Part shown: piece after piece, positions 42,298-49,718 of the stretch
How the letters are laid out: every line of letters begins with the position of its first letter
Numbering within the stretch: the first letter of the stretch is position 1
Assembly (NCBI RefSeq): GCF_039544105.1
Contig: NZ_BAABLA010000007.1
From: Haloechinothrix_A salitolerans
Lineage (GTDB): Bacteria; Actinomycetota; Actinomycetes; Mycobacteriales; Pseudonocardiaceae
Strand: one strand, 5' to 3'
DNA length: 64,000 nt
The notes under the pieces: model-generated
The model's input: the letters and a program-made list of their open reading frames with translations, nothing else
What the model was told of the DNA's origin: nothing
The model's database searches: none
Made by a program: the position numbers and the translations under genes

Positions 42298-42647
42298 GCA
42301 GCAGGGGACGGCTGGTCGAGAACAGCGTCGTAACTCCAGTCCTCCGACCGGCCCTCGTCGCCGTCGTTGTCCGACACCGAGTTCGCGGTCGCGTCGACGA
42401 TCTCGATTAGCGTGCGGCCGTCGGGGGTGACTGCGGTCTGCTGCTCGTGGTCGTACCTGTACTCCGGCAGCGGGTGCCTCGTTCCCGCGGGCGCCTGCAT
42501 CGCACGCAGGTTCCACGGTCGCAGCTCCGCGGACGACGGCACACAGTCAGTCGATCGCTGGCTGAACGAGGCCGCCAACGCGAACTGTGCGGAGTGCGAG
42601 GCGATCGGGTCCTCGGCGAACTCGACCGGTGCGAGAATCGCGGTCAT
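42294..42647 (-). CDS. Graspetide precursor peptide (ATP-grasp target RiPP)
   Basis: A 117-aa precursor, start ATG 42647 behind GAGGAAAGGAA. The leader has RPWNLRAMQAPAGTRHPLPE (43-62) and YRYDHEQQTAVTPDG (63-77), which match the conserved block of actinobacterial ATP-grasp target peptides. The likely core lies in the last ~35 residues, rich in Ser/Thr donors and Asp/Glu acceptors (TANSVSDNDGDEGRSEDW), ending DQPSPAA. Which side chains are linked, and where the leader is cut, cannot be read from sequence. It is first in an operon with the ligase and methyltransferase. Confidence 0.88.
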   Translation of the reverse strand: MTAILAPVEFAEDPIASHSAQFALAASFSQRSTDCVPSSAELRPWNLRAMQAPAGTRHPLPEYRYDHEQQTAVTPDGRTLIEIVDATANSVSDNDGDEGRSEDWSYDAVLDQPSPAA

Positions 42648-42886
42648 TCGATGTTCCTTTCCTCATGCCGAACACTGGTTGTGTCTGGCAAGTTGAGCCC
42701 CGTTCGGCGCGATGCGTTCAGGTCCGCATCAATACGGGGAGTCTGTTCTGTTGTGTCCTGCCGCGTGATCAAGACTTGCGCCCGCGCCGCGGCGCTCGCG
42801 AGCCCCAACCGGTTAGAGCGGGCCGGGCTGGTCATTACGAACGGTTACCCCCAGGAACCCGGTAACCGGGTGATCGGCGAGCGGAA

Positions 42887-43276
42887 TCACGCGGCGACCA
42901 GTACCGGCGTCCCTGGGGCCGCGTAGTCCTCATCGTCGAGCCATTTGAAGGCGGCAAGTTCCGTTGTCCGCTCGGGGTCCATCGTCCGAAGGTGGTGCAG
43001 CAGGTAGGGGCGGACGAGTGCGGACTGTTCTTCCTCGTAGACGTATTCCGGGTACCGGTCGTATGTCTCGTACCCGCTGATGAGGTCCGCCCCATAGAGG
43101 TTCCCGAGAACGACCGTGGTTTCGACGTCGTCCGCTGAGATTGGCTCGTCGATGTTCATGCGGGCGGGTTTACGCGCATGGCGACCGATCGACGGCCGCA
43201 AGTAGTACGCGAGCGCTCCCGCACTCAACGCAGCAATAATGATCAGAACCCAACTGAACACGCCGATTCCAGGCAT
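42887..43276 (-). CDS. Single-helix membrane protein
   Basis: A 129-aa protein with an N-terminal membrane helix (GVFSWVLIIIAALSAGALAY) and a long soluble part with LYGADLISGYETYDRYPEYV. ATG 43276 chosen; GTG 43288 in the same frame is possible. It lies upstream of the RiPP operon on the same strand, 239 bp before the precursor start. It could belong to the same functional unit (export or immunity) but has no recognised family. Confidence 0.6.
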   Translation of the reverse strand: MPGIGVFSWVLIIIAALSAGALAYYLRPSIGRHARKPARMNIDEPISADDVETTVVLGNLYGADLISGYETYDRYPEYVYEEEQSALVRPYLLHHLRTMDPERTTELAAFKWLDDEDYAAPGTPVLVAA

Positions 43277-43310
43277 GAAATACACCACTATTCAATAGTC
43301 GGAGAAAATG

Positions 43311-43688
43311 TCAAATTTCCAGGAACGAACGTTCGCGGTTGACGGGCCGTGTACTCGGCGGAACCCATAGGCTGCTTGGTGTTGGCACTACCAGGCGTGG
43401 TGCCCGCGGCTCGTCCGGTCGAGGCAGGTCGAGCAGCTCGTCGACAACGGCGGGCAAGTCGCCGTTACGCCACCACACGACGTTGCCCGGCGCCAACGCG
43501 TCGAACCTGACGTCGTTCTCGTCGACACGAGATCGGTAAGCCGTGGCGTCGTCCTCGCTCCGGGCTAGGACAACGTCGATAAACGGTTCGTCGTGCCCAA
43601 AGGTGAACATCATCAACTCGGGAAGCTGAATCGGGCGAAAGCGTCGAGCCGTGAGCGCCTTCAACGCATCGTCGCTAGCGCCGCTCAT
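43311..43688 (-). CDS. Hypothetical cargo protein
   Basis: A 125-aa soluble protein (FRPIQLPELMMFTFGHDEPF, DVVLARSEDDATAYR, APGNVVWWRNGDLPAVVDEL). ATG 43688 overlaps the stop of the upstream small gene (ATGA) and a short gap leads to the membrane protein gene, so the three form one transcription unit. No family recognised. Confidence 0.6.
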   Translation of the reverse strand: MSGASDDALKALTARRFRPIQLPELMMFTFGHDEPFIDVVLARSEDDATAYRSRVDENDVRFDALAPGNVVWWRNGDLPAVVDELLDLPRPDEPRAPRLVVPTPSSLWVPPSTRPVNRERSFLEI

Positions 43689-43969
43689 GACGCACTCCGT
43701 GGAACGTGACGGGCGCGGAGGGCTCGGGGGGTTGACCGCCCCGCGCCCGTCACGGACTTGTGCGGACCATCGACACGCGGGGGATCGTGCCGCGGGGCCT
43801 GGTCACGCTCGCCAACATTGGCCTTGGAAACGGTGACGTCGTCCGCGATGGCGTGGAACTTGGCGCGATGTCGACGGACGTGCCGCACTCGGGAGACGAA
43901 CACGGAGATGAGCACGTAAACAGCGACTCCGCCAGGGAGAAGCCAGACAACGGCCTCACTAAAACTCAT
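43685..43969 (-). CDS. Small membrane protein
   Basis: A 94-aa protein with one N-terminal helix (AVVWLLPGGVAVYVLISVFV) and a basic tail rich in Arg, His and Pro. ATG 43969 has GGAGGTGG upstream, the best ribosome site in this unit. First gene of the three-gene set ahead of the RiPP operon. Function unknown. Confidence 0.6.
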   Translation of the reverse strand: MSFSEAVVWLLPGGVAVYVLISVFVSRVRHVRRHRAKFHAIADDVTVSKANVGERDQAPRHDPPRVDGPHKSVTGAGRSTPRALRARHVPRSAS

Positions 43970-44053
43970 AGCGCCACCTCCGGTATCAGAGATGACGCTA
44001 TGAGTAACCACGGGGACCCAGGTAGGAATGTGGTTCCTACCTGGGTCCGCCGA

Positions 44054-45265
44054 TCAGGTGGTTTGCACTCCGAGACGCTTCGCGAGTCCGAACAGCTTCG
44101 ACGAGCTGACTCGCCGCTGGTGGTTCTCGACGAGTTCGCCAACGACGAGCCTCGGGAGGGTCTGGTACTGCACCCAGTCGGGCGCCTGGCGCTCCATCAC
44201 GAGCAGCGTGTCGAGCGCTTGCTGATCGTTTCCGAGGCGAGCGTGCGCGTACGCCCGATCTGCGAGGTGCCGCGCCGCCGAAGCCAACGGCAAGCCGTTT
44301 TCACGCGGCATCAGCGTCGCGGCGTCGAGCGCGCTGGTGTAGTTCTCGGTGACGACATGCACGTCGACCGTCTGCATGATCACCTGCGACGGACCGAACG
44401 CCGTTTCGTAGTCGTTCCGGTTGTAGCCGATCCGGTTCGCCACTTCGCCGGCCGACTGCATGAGGCTGTTCGCCTCGCCAACCTTCCGCGCTCGACCTGC
44501 CGCTGTCGCACCGGTGATGAGCAGGCTTCCGAACGCCGAGAGCTGCTCGGGAGCGACGTCCCCCCGCGGCTCGATCCGCTCCGCGGTCGACGTTGCGATG
44601 CGCACCGCCTCGTCGTAGCGACCCTGCACGAGCAGTTGCCATGCGACCGACCCGCGCACGGTGGCGTGCAGCAGCTCGTCGTCGGCCTTCTCGGAAGCGG
44701 TGAGAGCCATCCGGATAGCCAGGAACGCGGCGTCGGGCTGTCCCATGTGCACGAGCGTGCAGCCCGTCGCCCAGTACAGCCGCGTCATGAGTTCGTTCGC
44801 GTGCACGCGCTCGGCGGGGGATGCCGCGTGCACCGTGGCGCGAACCTGCGAGATCGCCGTCGGCAACACGGTCGCGAGGGTGTTGTACCGGCCACCCCAG
44901 TACAGACCCCACGCATGATCAACGATGCGTTGAGCCTCGTCGGGCGACACCGCCTCGCCGGTCACGTCGCCGAGCAGGTCGTCGACGGAGGTCAAGGCGT
45001 GCCGGATGGCGACGACACCCTCGTCGGGCTTGGCGGACGGCAACGGGTGCCCCTTGGCAAGCAACAGCGACGTGTCGATGTCGAGCGCCTTAGCGATCTT
45101 GTGAAGCGTGCCGATCGACGGAGAGTGGAACCTGTTCTGTTCCATCTTGCGAATTAGGTCGACGCTGCACCCGGCCGCGGTGGCGAGCTGCTGTTGCGTC
45201 ATGGACTTGCCGCGAAAGCGGCGGATGCGGTCGCCGATTGAGGCGTCAGGCATCGGACTCGTCAT
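44054..45265 (-). CDS. XRE regulator with TPR sensor domain
   Basis: A 403-aa protein. Residues ~10-70 form an XRE helix-turn-helix (GDRIRRFRGKSMTQQQLATA, then GCSVDLIRKMEQNR). Residues 100-400 are helical TPR-like repeats (AWQLLVQGRYDEAVRIATST, AYAHARLGNDQQALDTLLVM). This architecture is common in actinobacterial regulators of specialised metabolism, where the TPR part binds a peptide or metabolite. GGGAGGTG precedes ATG 45265. In the cargo region it is the most likely pathway regulator of the graspetide cluster. Confidence 0.8.
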   Translation of the reverse strand: MTSPMPDASIGDRIRRFRGKSMTQQQLATAAGCSVDLIRKMEQNRFHSPSIGTLHKIAKALDIDTSLLLAKGHPLPSAKPDEGVVAIRHALTSVDDLLGDVTGEAVSPDEAQRIVDHAWGLYWGGRYNTLATVLPTAISQVRATVHAASPAERVHANELMTRLYWATGCTLVHMGQPDAAFLAIRMALTASEKADDELLHATVRGSVAWQLLVQGRYDEAVRIATSTAERIEPRGDVAPEQLSAFGSLLITGATAAGRARKVGEANSLMQSAGEVANRIGYNRNDYETAFGPSQVIMQTVDVHVVTENYTSALDAATLMPRENGLPLASAARHLADRAYAHARLGNDQQALDTLLVMERQAPDWVQYQTLPRLVVGELVENHQRRVSSSKLFGLAKRLGVQTT

Positions 45266-45413
45266 CGGGGCACCTCCCGTTTCTCGTACGCATTCCACGG
45301 TACGCACATCACGACCGGGTGAGTAAGGCGAGAGCGTGACGAGATCCTTACGGCGGTCACTGTCACGGACAGTGACCCGAGTGCCCCCTGAATGGAGTAG
45401 CTGTTCAGCGCTG

Positions 45414-45698
45414 TCACGTTCTGTTGGTCTTCCGTGGTCGAGCACGTCGACCCCGGACCTGCGCGCTTCGCAACGCGAGGCCAGAGAAGTACGCCTTCCT
45501 CGCTGCCTCGGCGCGTGCGGCCCGAACCGGCGGCGGTAGCTCGCGGTTGGGGTCGACCTGGTCCTCGAACCGGTCGTGCGCTGCCTTGCGCGCCGCCGCG
45601 GTGCGCGCTGCTCGATCGGTCGTGTTCGCCCACGAGGTGTAGGCCGCGACCTTCGCGCGCAGGGTGCGCTGTGCCGGAGTCATCCCCTGTTCGGTCAT
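45414..45698 (-). CDS. Small basic hypothetical protein
   Basis: A 94-aa protein rich in Arg and Ala, helical (RTAAARKAAHDRFEDQVDPN, then RAARAEAARKAYFSGLALRS), starting at ATG 45698 with GGAG upstream. It lies 40 bp downstream of the integrase and 148 bp upstream of the XRE-TPR gene. It may bind nucleic acid; a recombination directionality role cannot be excluded, since small basic helical proteins next to integrases often have one. Confidence 0.55.
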   Translation of the reverse strand: MTEQGMTPAQRTLRAKVAAYTSWANTTDRAARTAAARKAAHDRFEDQVDPNRELPPPVRAARAEAARKAYFSGLALRSAQVRGRRARPRKTNRT

Positions 45699-45738
45699 GC
45701 TCCGAGCACAGCGCACCGCTTGTCACCCGTTTGGGTCG

Positions 45739-46761
45739 CTAGACGCGGTCACCGATGCGCAAGGCCCGGTGCGACTTGTGTGCCCGCTCGGCCGCCGCGC
45801 TTGCCCCGTACCGGCGCAACATCTCGGGGGACTTCCACCCCATGATCCGCATGAGGTCGGTCTCGTTGCCGCCCTCAAGCTGCCAGTAGTGCGCGAGCGC
45901 GTGCCGGAACATGTGCGGGTGAACATGCCCGATCCCGGCCTCGGTCGCTCGGCGCGACACCATGTTCCGGATGCCCGGCACGCGTAGCGGTCCCTGCCCA
46001 GTTGAGCCGAGCCACAGGTCGGGGAACGCGTGTTGCAGGTGTCGCCCGCGCAGCCGCAGGTACCGGCTCAACGCCTGCACGGTCTTCGCTCCGAGCGGGA
46101 TCGTGCGGTCACGCCGTCCCTTCCCGTGCACGAGGATGCACTCGATATCGAGGTCTAGGTTATCGAGCTTGAGCGATCCGATTTCGTTGCGTCGGCCGCC
46201 GGTGTCCCAAAGAACGCGCAGAATGGCCGTGTCTCGGCGGTCAACGAAGGTTTTGCCCGAGCACGTATTGAGAAGGGCGCTCATCATGTCGTACGTGACG
46301 ATTGGGATGGGCTTCTCGGGCACCTGTGGCGTCTTCATCCGGTCGAACGGCGAACGGTCGACCTCTTCCTCGTCGACCATCCACACGTAGAACGTGCACA
46401 GGCTGCGGAAGTGGTTTTTCGCGTTGCCGGGGGACGAGCGTTCGATCAGGTCCGCTATGTACTGCCGTAGTGCCGACGTGGTGACTGTCGTCGGCCCGTA
46501 GCCAAATTGCTTCTTGCCGTCGGCCTTGAATACCTGTTTGACGGCCCACTCGCCGAGCCTGCGCAAGGCGTAGAGGTAAATCCTGATGGTGTTTTCCGAC
46601 TTGTTGTCGGCGAGCAGGGAACGCCCCCACTCCTTTGCGATCTCCCCCCACTCACCCGGCGGGAGTTGGAGGTACGCCCCCGAGCGGAGCCTGAACGTCA
46701 TCGGCTCGGCGTCGACCAGGACGAGGTTAGGCGGCTCGGGAGCGAGCAGGACGGCGGTCAC
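45739..46761 (-). CDS. int: Tyrosine recombinase (phage integrase)
   Basis: A 340-aa integrase. The core-binding SAM-like domain covers about 35-145 (LADNKSENTIRIYLYALRRL). The catalytic domain has Arg191 (GGRRNEIGSL), Lys214 (HGKGRRDRTIP), His283 and Arg286 (HPHMFRH), Trp309 in the His/Trp position (MGWKSPEML) and nucleophile Tyr318. All active-site residues are present. Start GTG 46761 overlaps the stop of the upstream core-binding-only gene (GTGA). A long frame reaching 47133 is just that gene's other frame. It should catalyse integration at the tRNA-Ser anticodon loop. Confidence 0.93.
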   Translation of the reverse strand: MTAVLLAPEPPNLVLVDAEPMTFRLRSGAYLQLPPGEWGEIAKEWGRSLLADNKSENTIRIYLYALRRLGEWAVKQVFKADGKKQFGYGPTTVTTSALRQYIADLIERSSPGNAKNHFRSLCTFYVWMVDEEEVDRSPFDRMKTPQVPEKPIPIVTYDMMSALLNTCSGKTFVDRRDTAILRVLWDTGGRRNEIGSLKLDNLDLDIECILVHGKGRRDRTIPLGAKTVQALSRYLRLRGRHLQHAFPDLWLGSTGQGPLRVPGIRNMVSRRATEAGIGHVHPHMFRHALAHYWQLEGGNETDLMRIMGWKSPEMLRRYGASAAAERAHKSHRALRIGDRV

Positions 46762-47126
46762 TGAGCTGCCCCCTTGCGGCCCTGCGGGTTCGTCCCGTCC
46801 ATCGGCGAGGACTCGACTTCGCCGGCGTCGACTGCCCACCGGAAGAACCCGCGCAACACCGAGCGGTGGAGCATTGCCGCGGCGAGGTTCTTCTCGGCGC
46901 GAACCTTGTCGAGGTACGCCTGCACCGTCAGTGGCTCGATTGCGTTCGGACGCTCGCCACGAGCGTGCGCCCACACGCCAAACCGGTTGGCCACCGACTG
47001 ATAGACAGTGATCGTTGACGCTGTGTGACTGAACTGGAGGTACTCGCGCCATCCCTCGACGAGCTTTCCCCACTCGCCCGGCGCGCTGCTTTTCTTCGTC
47101 TTCACGTTCACCAACCTGGTTCCCAT
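46758..47126 (-). CDS. Stand-alone recombinase core-binding domain protein
   Basis: A 122-aa protein that contains only the SAM-like DNA-binding half of a tyrosine recombinase (EYLQFSHTASTITVYQSVAN, then ANRFGVWAHARGERP and AMLHRSVLRGFFRWAVDAGE) and no catalytic domain. Its start PGEWGK and helices parallel residues ~35-145 of the integrase encoded next, so the two look paralogous. Translation is coupled through the GTGA overlap. It is the first gene beside the attachment site. Possible roles: core-site competitor, architectural partner, or directionality factor. It is not a frameshift remnant, since the integrase has its own complete binding domain. Confidence 0.8.
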   Translation of the reverse strand: MGTRLVNVKTKKSSAPGEWGKLVEGWREYLQFSHTASTITVYQSVANRFGVWAHARGERPNAIEPLTVQAYLDKVRAEKNLAAAMLHRSVLRGFFRWAVDAGEVESSPMDGTNPQGRKGAAQ

Positions 47127-47139
47127 TTGTCACCAGGCG

Positions 47140-47178
47140 TGTGCACTGGAAGCGCTGTGCTCGCTCAACTGTGCACTG
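47140..47178. other. Candidate integrase arm-type sites beside attR
   Basis: Two direct copies of TGTGCACTG at 47140-47148 and 47170-47178, 30 bp apart (about three helical turns), between the integrase start and the attR core. The same 9-mer lies at 11378 on the other side. Confidence 0.55.
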
Positions 47179-47190
47179 TGAAGATCACCG

Positions 47191-47214
47191 CTGAACCGCG
47201 TTTCCGCAGTTCAG
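47191..47214. repeat. 24-bp near-palindrome containing 21-bp repeat copy 2
   Basis: CTGAACCGCG, TTTC, CGCAGTTCAG: arms match except one base. The last 21 bp are identical to 28642-28662. It lies between the arm-type sites and the attR core, so it may bind integrase, its partner protein or a host factor. Confidence 0.7.
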
Positions 47215-47270
47215 CGACTCACAGGGAAAGCGTGGGGCTCTGCGTGGCGGGGCCTTTGCAGGTCGCACGT

Positions 47271-47277
47271 TTTCAAG
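47271..47277. other. attR core (7 bp)
   Basis: TTTCAAG identical to the attL core, forming the anticodon loop of the interrupted host tRNA-Ser. Left of it lies phage DNA, right of it the host tRNA 5' half. Confidence 0.88.
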
Positions 47278-47309
47278 GCGAGTGCATTCGGCCGCTCTGC
47301 CACGCCTCC
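47271..47309 (-). pseudogene. 5' half of host tRNA-Ser(UGA), cut by the prophage
   Basis: Reverse-strand sequence: acceptor GGAGGCG, D-arm with GCAGAGCGGCCGAATGC, anticodon 5' stem CTCGC and loop CTTGAAA. The phage bases that follow (ACGTGCGACC) do not restore the 3' stem, and no T-arm or acceptor complement follows, so this junction does not give a working tRNA. Its 3' half is at 11244-11296. Confidence 0.92.
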
Positions 47310-47963
47310 CTGCTGACGTCGAGCCTAGCTGGTCGCGCGAAGGCAGGAGTCGCCTGGTCCGCCCCGGCCGACACGCCGAAGTCCCAGGAGGAGTGAACGT
47401 GCTTGTCAGTGCGACGCAAAGCGCGCATGCTGGGAGGTGAACGGATGGCTGAGCCCGTGAGGTGGTGTGCGCCATTCCGGGCGCCAGCGGGCTGTGGCCT
47501 TACCGGGAGAGGCCAGGTGATGCAGTGTCAGGTAACCATCCGCGATTGACTGCCAGCTGTGTACCCGCGCCTGGTACGGACCAAACGGACCAGACGGGAT
47601 TGTGAGCAGTTGCCACGCGGGCGTTCTGTCCGTGCGCCACATCCTCGCGCACTTCGGCGGTGGTCAGGCGCTACCTCGGTACGGTTTCTGCACCCATGCC
47701 GGCAGTGCCAGCCGTCGGCCCGCCCGCAGTCAATCGCCATAACAACTCGTCAGAACCTGAGTGCGGCTTCCGACTAGACAGCGCGGAGCCGCACTCAGTT
47801 ATGTCCACACCGTTCCCAGGGCGACTTCGCCGGGTCTTTGCGAGAATGGCGCCGGCTATCGCACGGTATGTCCGCTTCGGCGCGCAAGAACCCTGACGAA
47901 GGCGAGCCCAGACAGCACTCGTGGGATGAGGATGGATGTCACCCTCATCCCACGAGTCGATGC
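47310..47963. other. 650-bp intergenic region upstream of the host tRNA
   Basis: No convincing gene. It must hold the promoter of the interrupted tRNA-Ser (reverse strand). A 12-bp hairpin (CTGAGTGCGGCT and complement, 47757-47798) and the terminator at 47917 lie in it. Two very short frames with good ribosome sites (GTG 47399, 13 codons; ATG 47445, 34 codons) are seen but have no recognisable product. Confidence 0.5.
47917..47957. terminator. Hairpin terminator after the M28 peptidase gene
   Basis: Perfect 15-bp stem (ACTCGTGGGATGAGG and complement) with an 11-nt loop, 7 bp beyond the peptidase stop. Confidence 0.75.
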
Positions 47964-49517
47964 CTACCGGGAGTCGCGGTTGCAGGCGTCGTGGTCGGTG
48001 TCGTGACCGTGCTGGTTGGTGTGCGTGTGCGAGATGTGCACCCGCTCGCCGGAGCGTTGCTGCGCGATCATCTTCTTGGACTTCATCATGCCGGGCTCGA
48101 CGTTGTTGACGTCTTCGGTGCTCAGCGCGTACGTGCCGATAGTGGCCGCCATCGCGTCGGCGTTGACGTCCAGAGCGTCGTAGTTGACGTTGCCCAGGTT
48201 GTCGCACTCCTGGTGATAGCACTCGTCGTACGCGACGCCCGCGTCGCCACCCCACTTCTCGGCCTGCGCCTCGGTCTTCAGAACCTCGGCGCCGGTGAAC
48301 AGACCGCCGGCGGGAATGCCAACCTCGATGAACGGGCCGTAGTCGGAGCGGCCGGTAAAGTCCGTGCCTTCCGTCGGGGTGCCGTTGTCCTCGATGTATG
48401 AGGCGAATTGTTCCTCGATCGCGGCCGACCCATACGGGCCGGGGCCAGCACCGACGCCATCCGAGTCATCACCGTCGTATACGAAGTAGCCCGCGTTCGG
48501 CGAGGCGATCATGTCGAAGTTCAGGTACAGCGCGATGTCGAGCTGTTGCTCGAACGACAGCTGCTCGACGTAATACTCGGAACCGACGAGACCCAGCTCC
48601 TCTGCGCCCCACCAGGCGAAACGCACCGCGTTCTCCACGTCCGGGTCGCCGCCGAGCGCGAGCGCGGTCTGCAACAACGCGCCCGAACCGCTGCCGTTGT
48701 CGTTGATGCCGGGACCAGCGGCGACGCTGTCCAGGTGCGCACCGGCCATCACGACGTTGTCCGTACGGCCGGTCGTCGTTTCCGCGATCACGTTGTAGGT
48801 CGTACGGTCCTCGGTGATGCCCTGGATGTTGAAGGTGGCGTCCTGGCCAGCCATCGAGACCAGTTCCTCACCTTGCTCCTGAGGTAGGCCCGCCGTGGGA
48901 ATCTGCCCCGGCGAACCGAGAGTGCCATTCACCGGACCGGGCGAGTGGTTGTAGATCACCGCGCCGACCGCACCGGCCTCACCGGCGAACTTCTGCTTGT
49001 CGAAGAACGTGCACGCGCCTCGCTTGATCAGCGCGATCTTGCCGTCGACGTCGACGCCGTCGTAGTCGCTCGCCTCGCAGCCCGGCGTGTCATCGACAGG
49101 AACCTCGGCGAGCGGCGCGGTGACGCCGCCCTCCTGGGTGGACGGGCTGTAGCTCATCCTGATGACGTCGTAGTCGTTTCCACCGCTGGTCAGGCTCTCG
49201 GCAAGCGTCTCGTCGTAGACGAACGGGAACTCCTGCCGGGTGACATCGAAACCTTTCCTCTCCAGTTTTCGCGCGATGTACTCGGCGGAACGGTTGTAGC
49301 CCTCGGTGCTCGCGGCGCGGTTGCCACCGCTCGAATCGGCGATTCGCTGGAACGCGATCAAGTGTCGGTTGATCTTGGCGGCGCTCACCGCCTTCGCCAG
49401 ATCCTGCGGCAACGAATCCTTCGGTTTCGCGGCCGCGCCCGGTCCCATGGTGAGGACAAGGGCAGCGCTCGCGCCGACCGCGATGGCGGCGGCGAATCGG
49501 TTCCTAGTTCGTGACAT
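47964..49517 (-). CDS. Secreted M28 zinc aminopeptidase with PA domain
   Basis: A 517-aa exported enzyme. Signal peptide 1-30 (AIAVGASAALVLTMGPGAAA). A protease-associated insert lies at about 115-225 (KIALIKRGACTFFDKQKFAG). The dinuclear zinc domain starts near 245 with His261 and Asp263 (GAHLDSV), Asp273 (GINDNGSGSGALL), Glu306-Glu307 (WWGAEELG), Asp335 and a late YHQECD His. This is the Streptomyces griseus aminopeptidase type, releasing N-terminal residues outside the cell. The His-rich C-terminus (HISHTHTNQHGHDTDH) is unusual and could bind metal. Start ATG 49517 has GGGGAG upstream. Confidence 0.9.
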   Translation of the reverse strand: MSRTRNRFAAAIAVGASAALVLTMGPGAAAKPKDSLPQDLAKAVSAAKINRHLIAFQRIADSSGGNRAASTEGYNRSAEYIARKLERKGFDVTRQEFPFVYDETLAESLTSGGNDYDVIRMSYSPSTQEGGVTAPLAEVPVDDTPGCEASDYDGVDVDGKIALIKRGACTFFDKQKFAGEAGAVGAVIYNHSPGPVNGTLGSPGQIPTAGLPQEQGEELVSMAGQDATFNIQGITEDRTTYNVIAETTTGRTDNVVMAGAHLDSVAAGPGINDNGSGSGALLQTALALGGDPDVENAVRFAWWGAEELGLVGSEYYVEQLSFEQQLDIALYLNFDMIASPNAGYFVYDGDDSDGVGAGPGPYGSAAIEEQFASYIEDNGTPTEGTDFTGRSDYGPFIEVGIPAGGLFTGAEVLKTEAQAEKWGGDAGVAYDECYHQECDNLGNVNYDALDVNADAMAATIGTYALSTEDVNNVEPGMMKSKKMIAQQRSGERVHISHTHTNQHGHDTDHDACNRDSR

Positions 49518-49718
49518 GAAAGGAACTCCCCTGATTACTGGATGCGTGGCAGGTGCGAGGCGCCACCCCGAACGGACACCTCGCACCTGGTAACCGATCA
49601 CACTGCACGCGTGTTATCGAGAGCGTCAACCGTTCTTTCGTCGGGTTATGCACTGGTCAAACACGCTTCCCATGATTGCCGAGGGACGGACGAAATCGGC
49701 GATGACACACTGAGGGGC

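Larger units (their letters stand above)
11290..47277. mobile_element. Integrated temperate siphovirus-type prophage (~36 kb)
   Basis: Bounded by the 7-bp core TTTCAAG at both ends, with a split host tRNA-Ser outside. It contains a complete temperate phage plan: integrase at the right end, repressor and protease at the left end, recombination and replication genes, terminase, head, tail with long tape measure, and lysis. A cargo segment with a RiPP cluster and a tRNA gene lies between lysis genes and integrase. All structural genes appear intact, so it may be inducible. Confidence 0.95.

Noticed and set aside
45739..47133. Single 464-aa integrase
   Set aside because: Its first ~125 residues are an out-of-frame reading of the core-binding-only gene, whose own frame is clearly coding; the integrase starts at GTG 46761.
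47265..47309. Functional tRNA rebuilt at attR
   Set aside because: The phage sequence after the anticodon loop does not restore the 3' stem, T-arm or acceptor.
47399..47549. Two very short frames with good ribosome sites
   Set aside because: 13 and 34 codons, no recognisable product, and composition not clearly coding.
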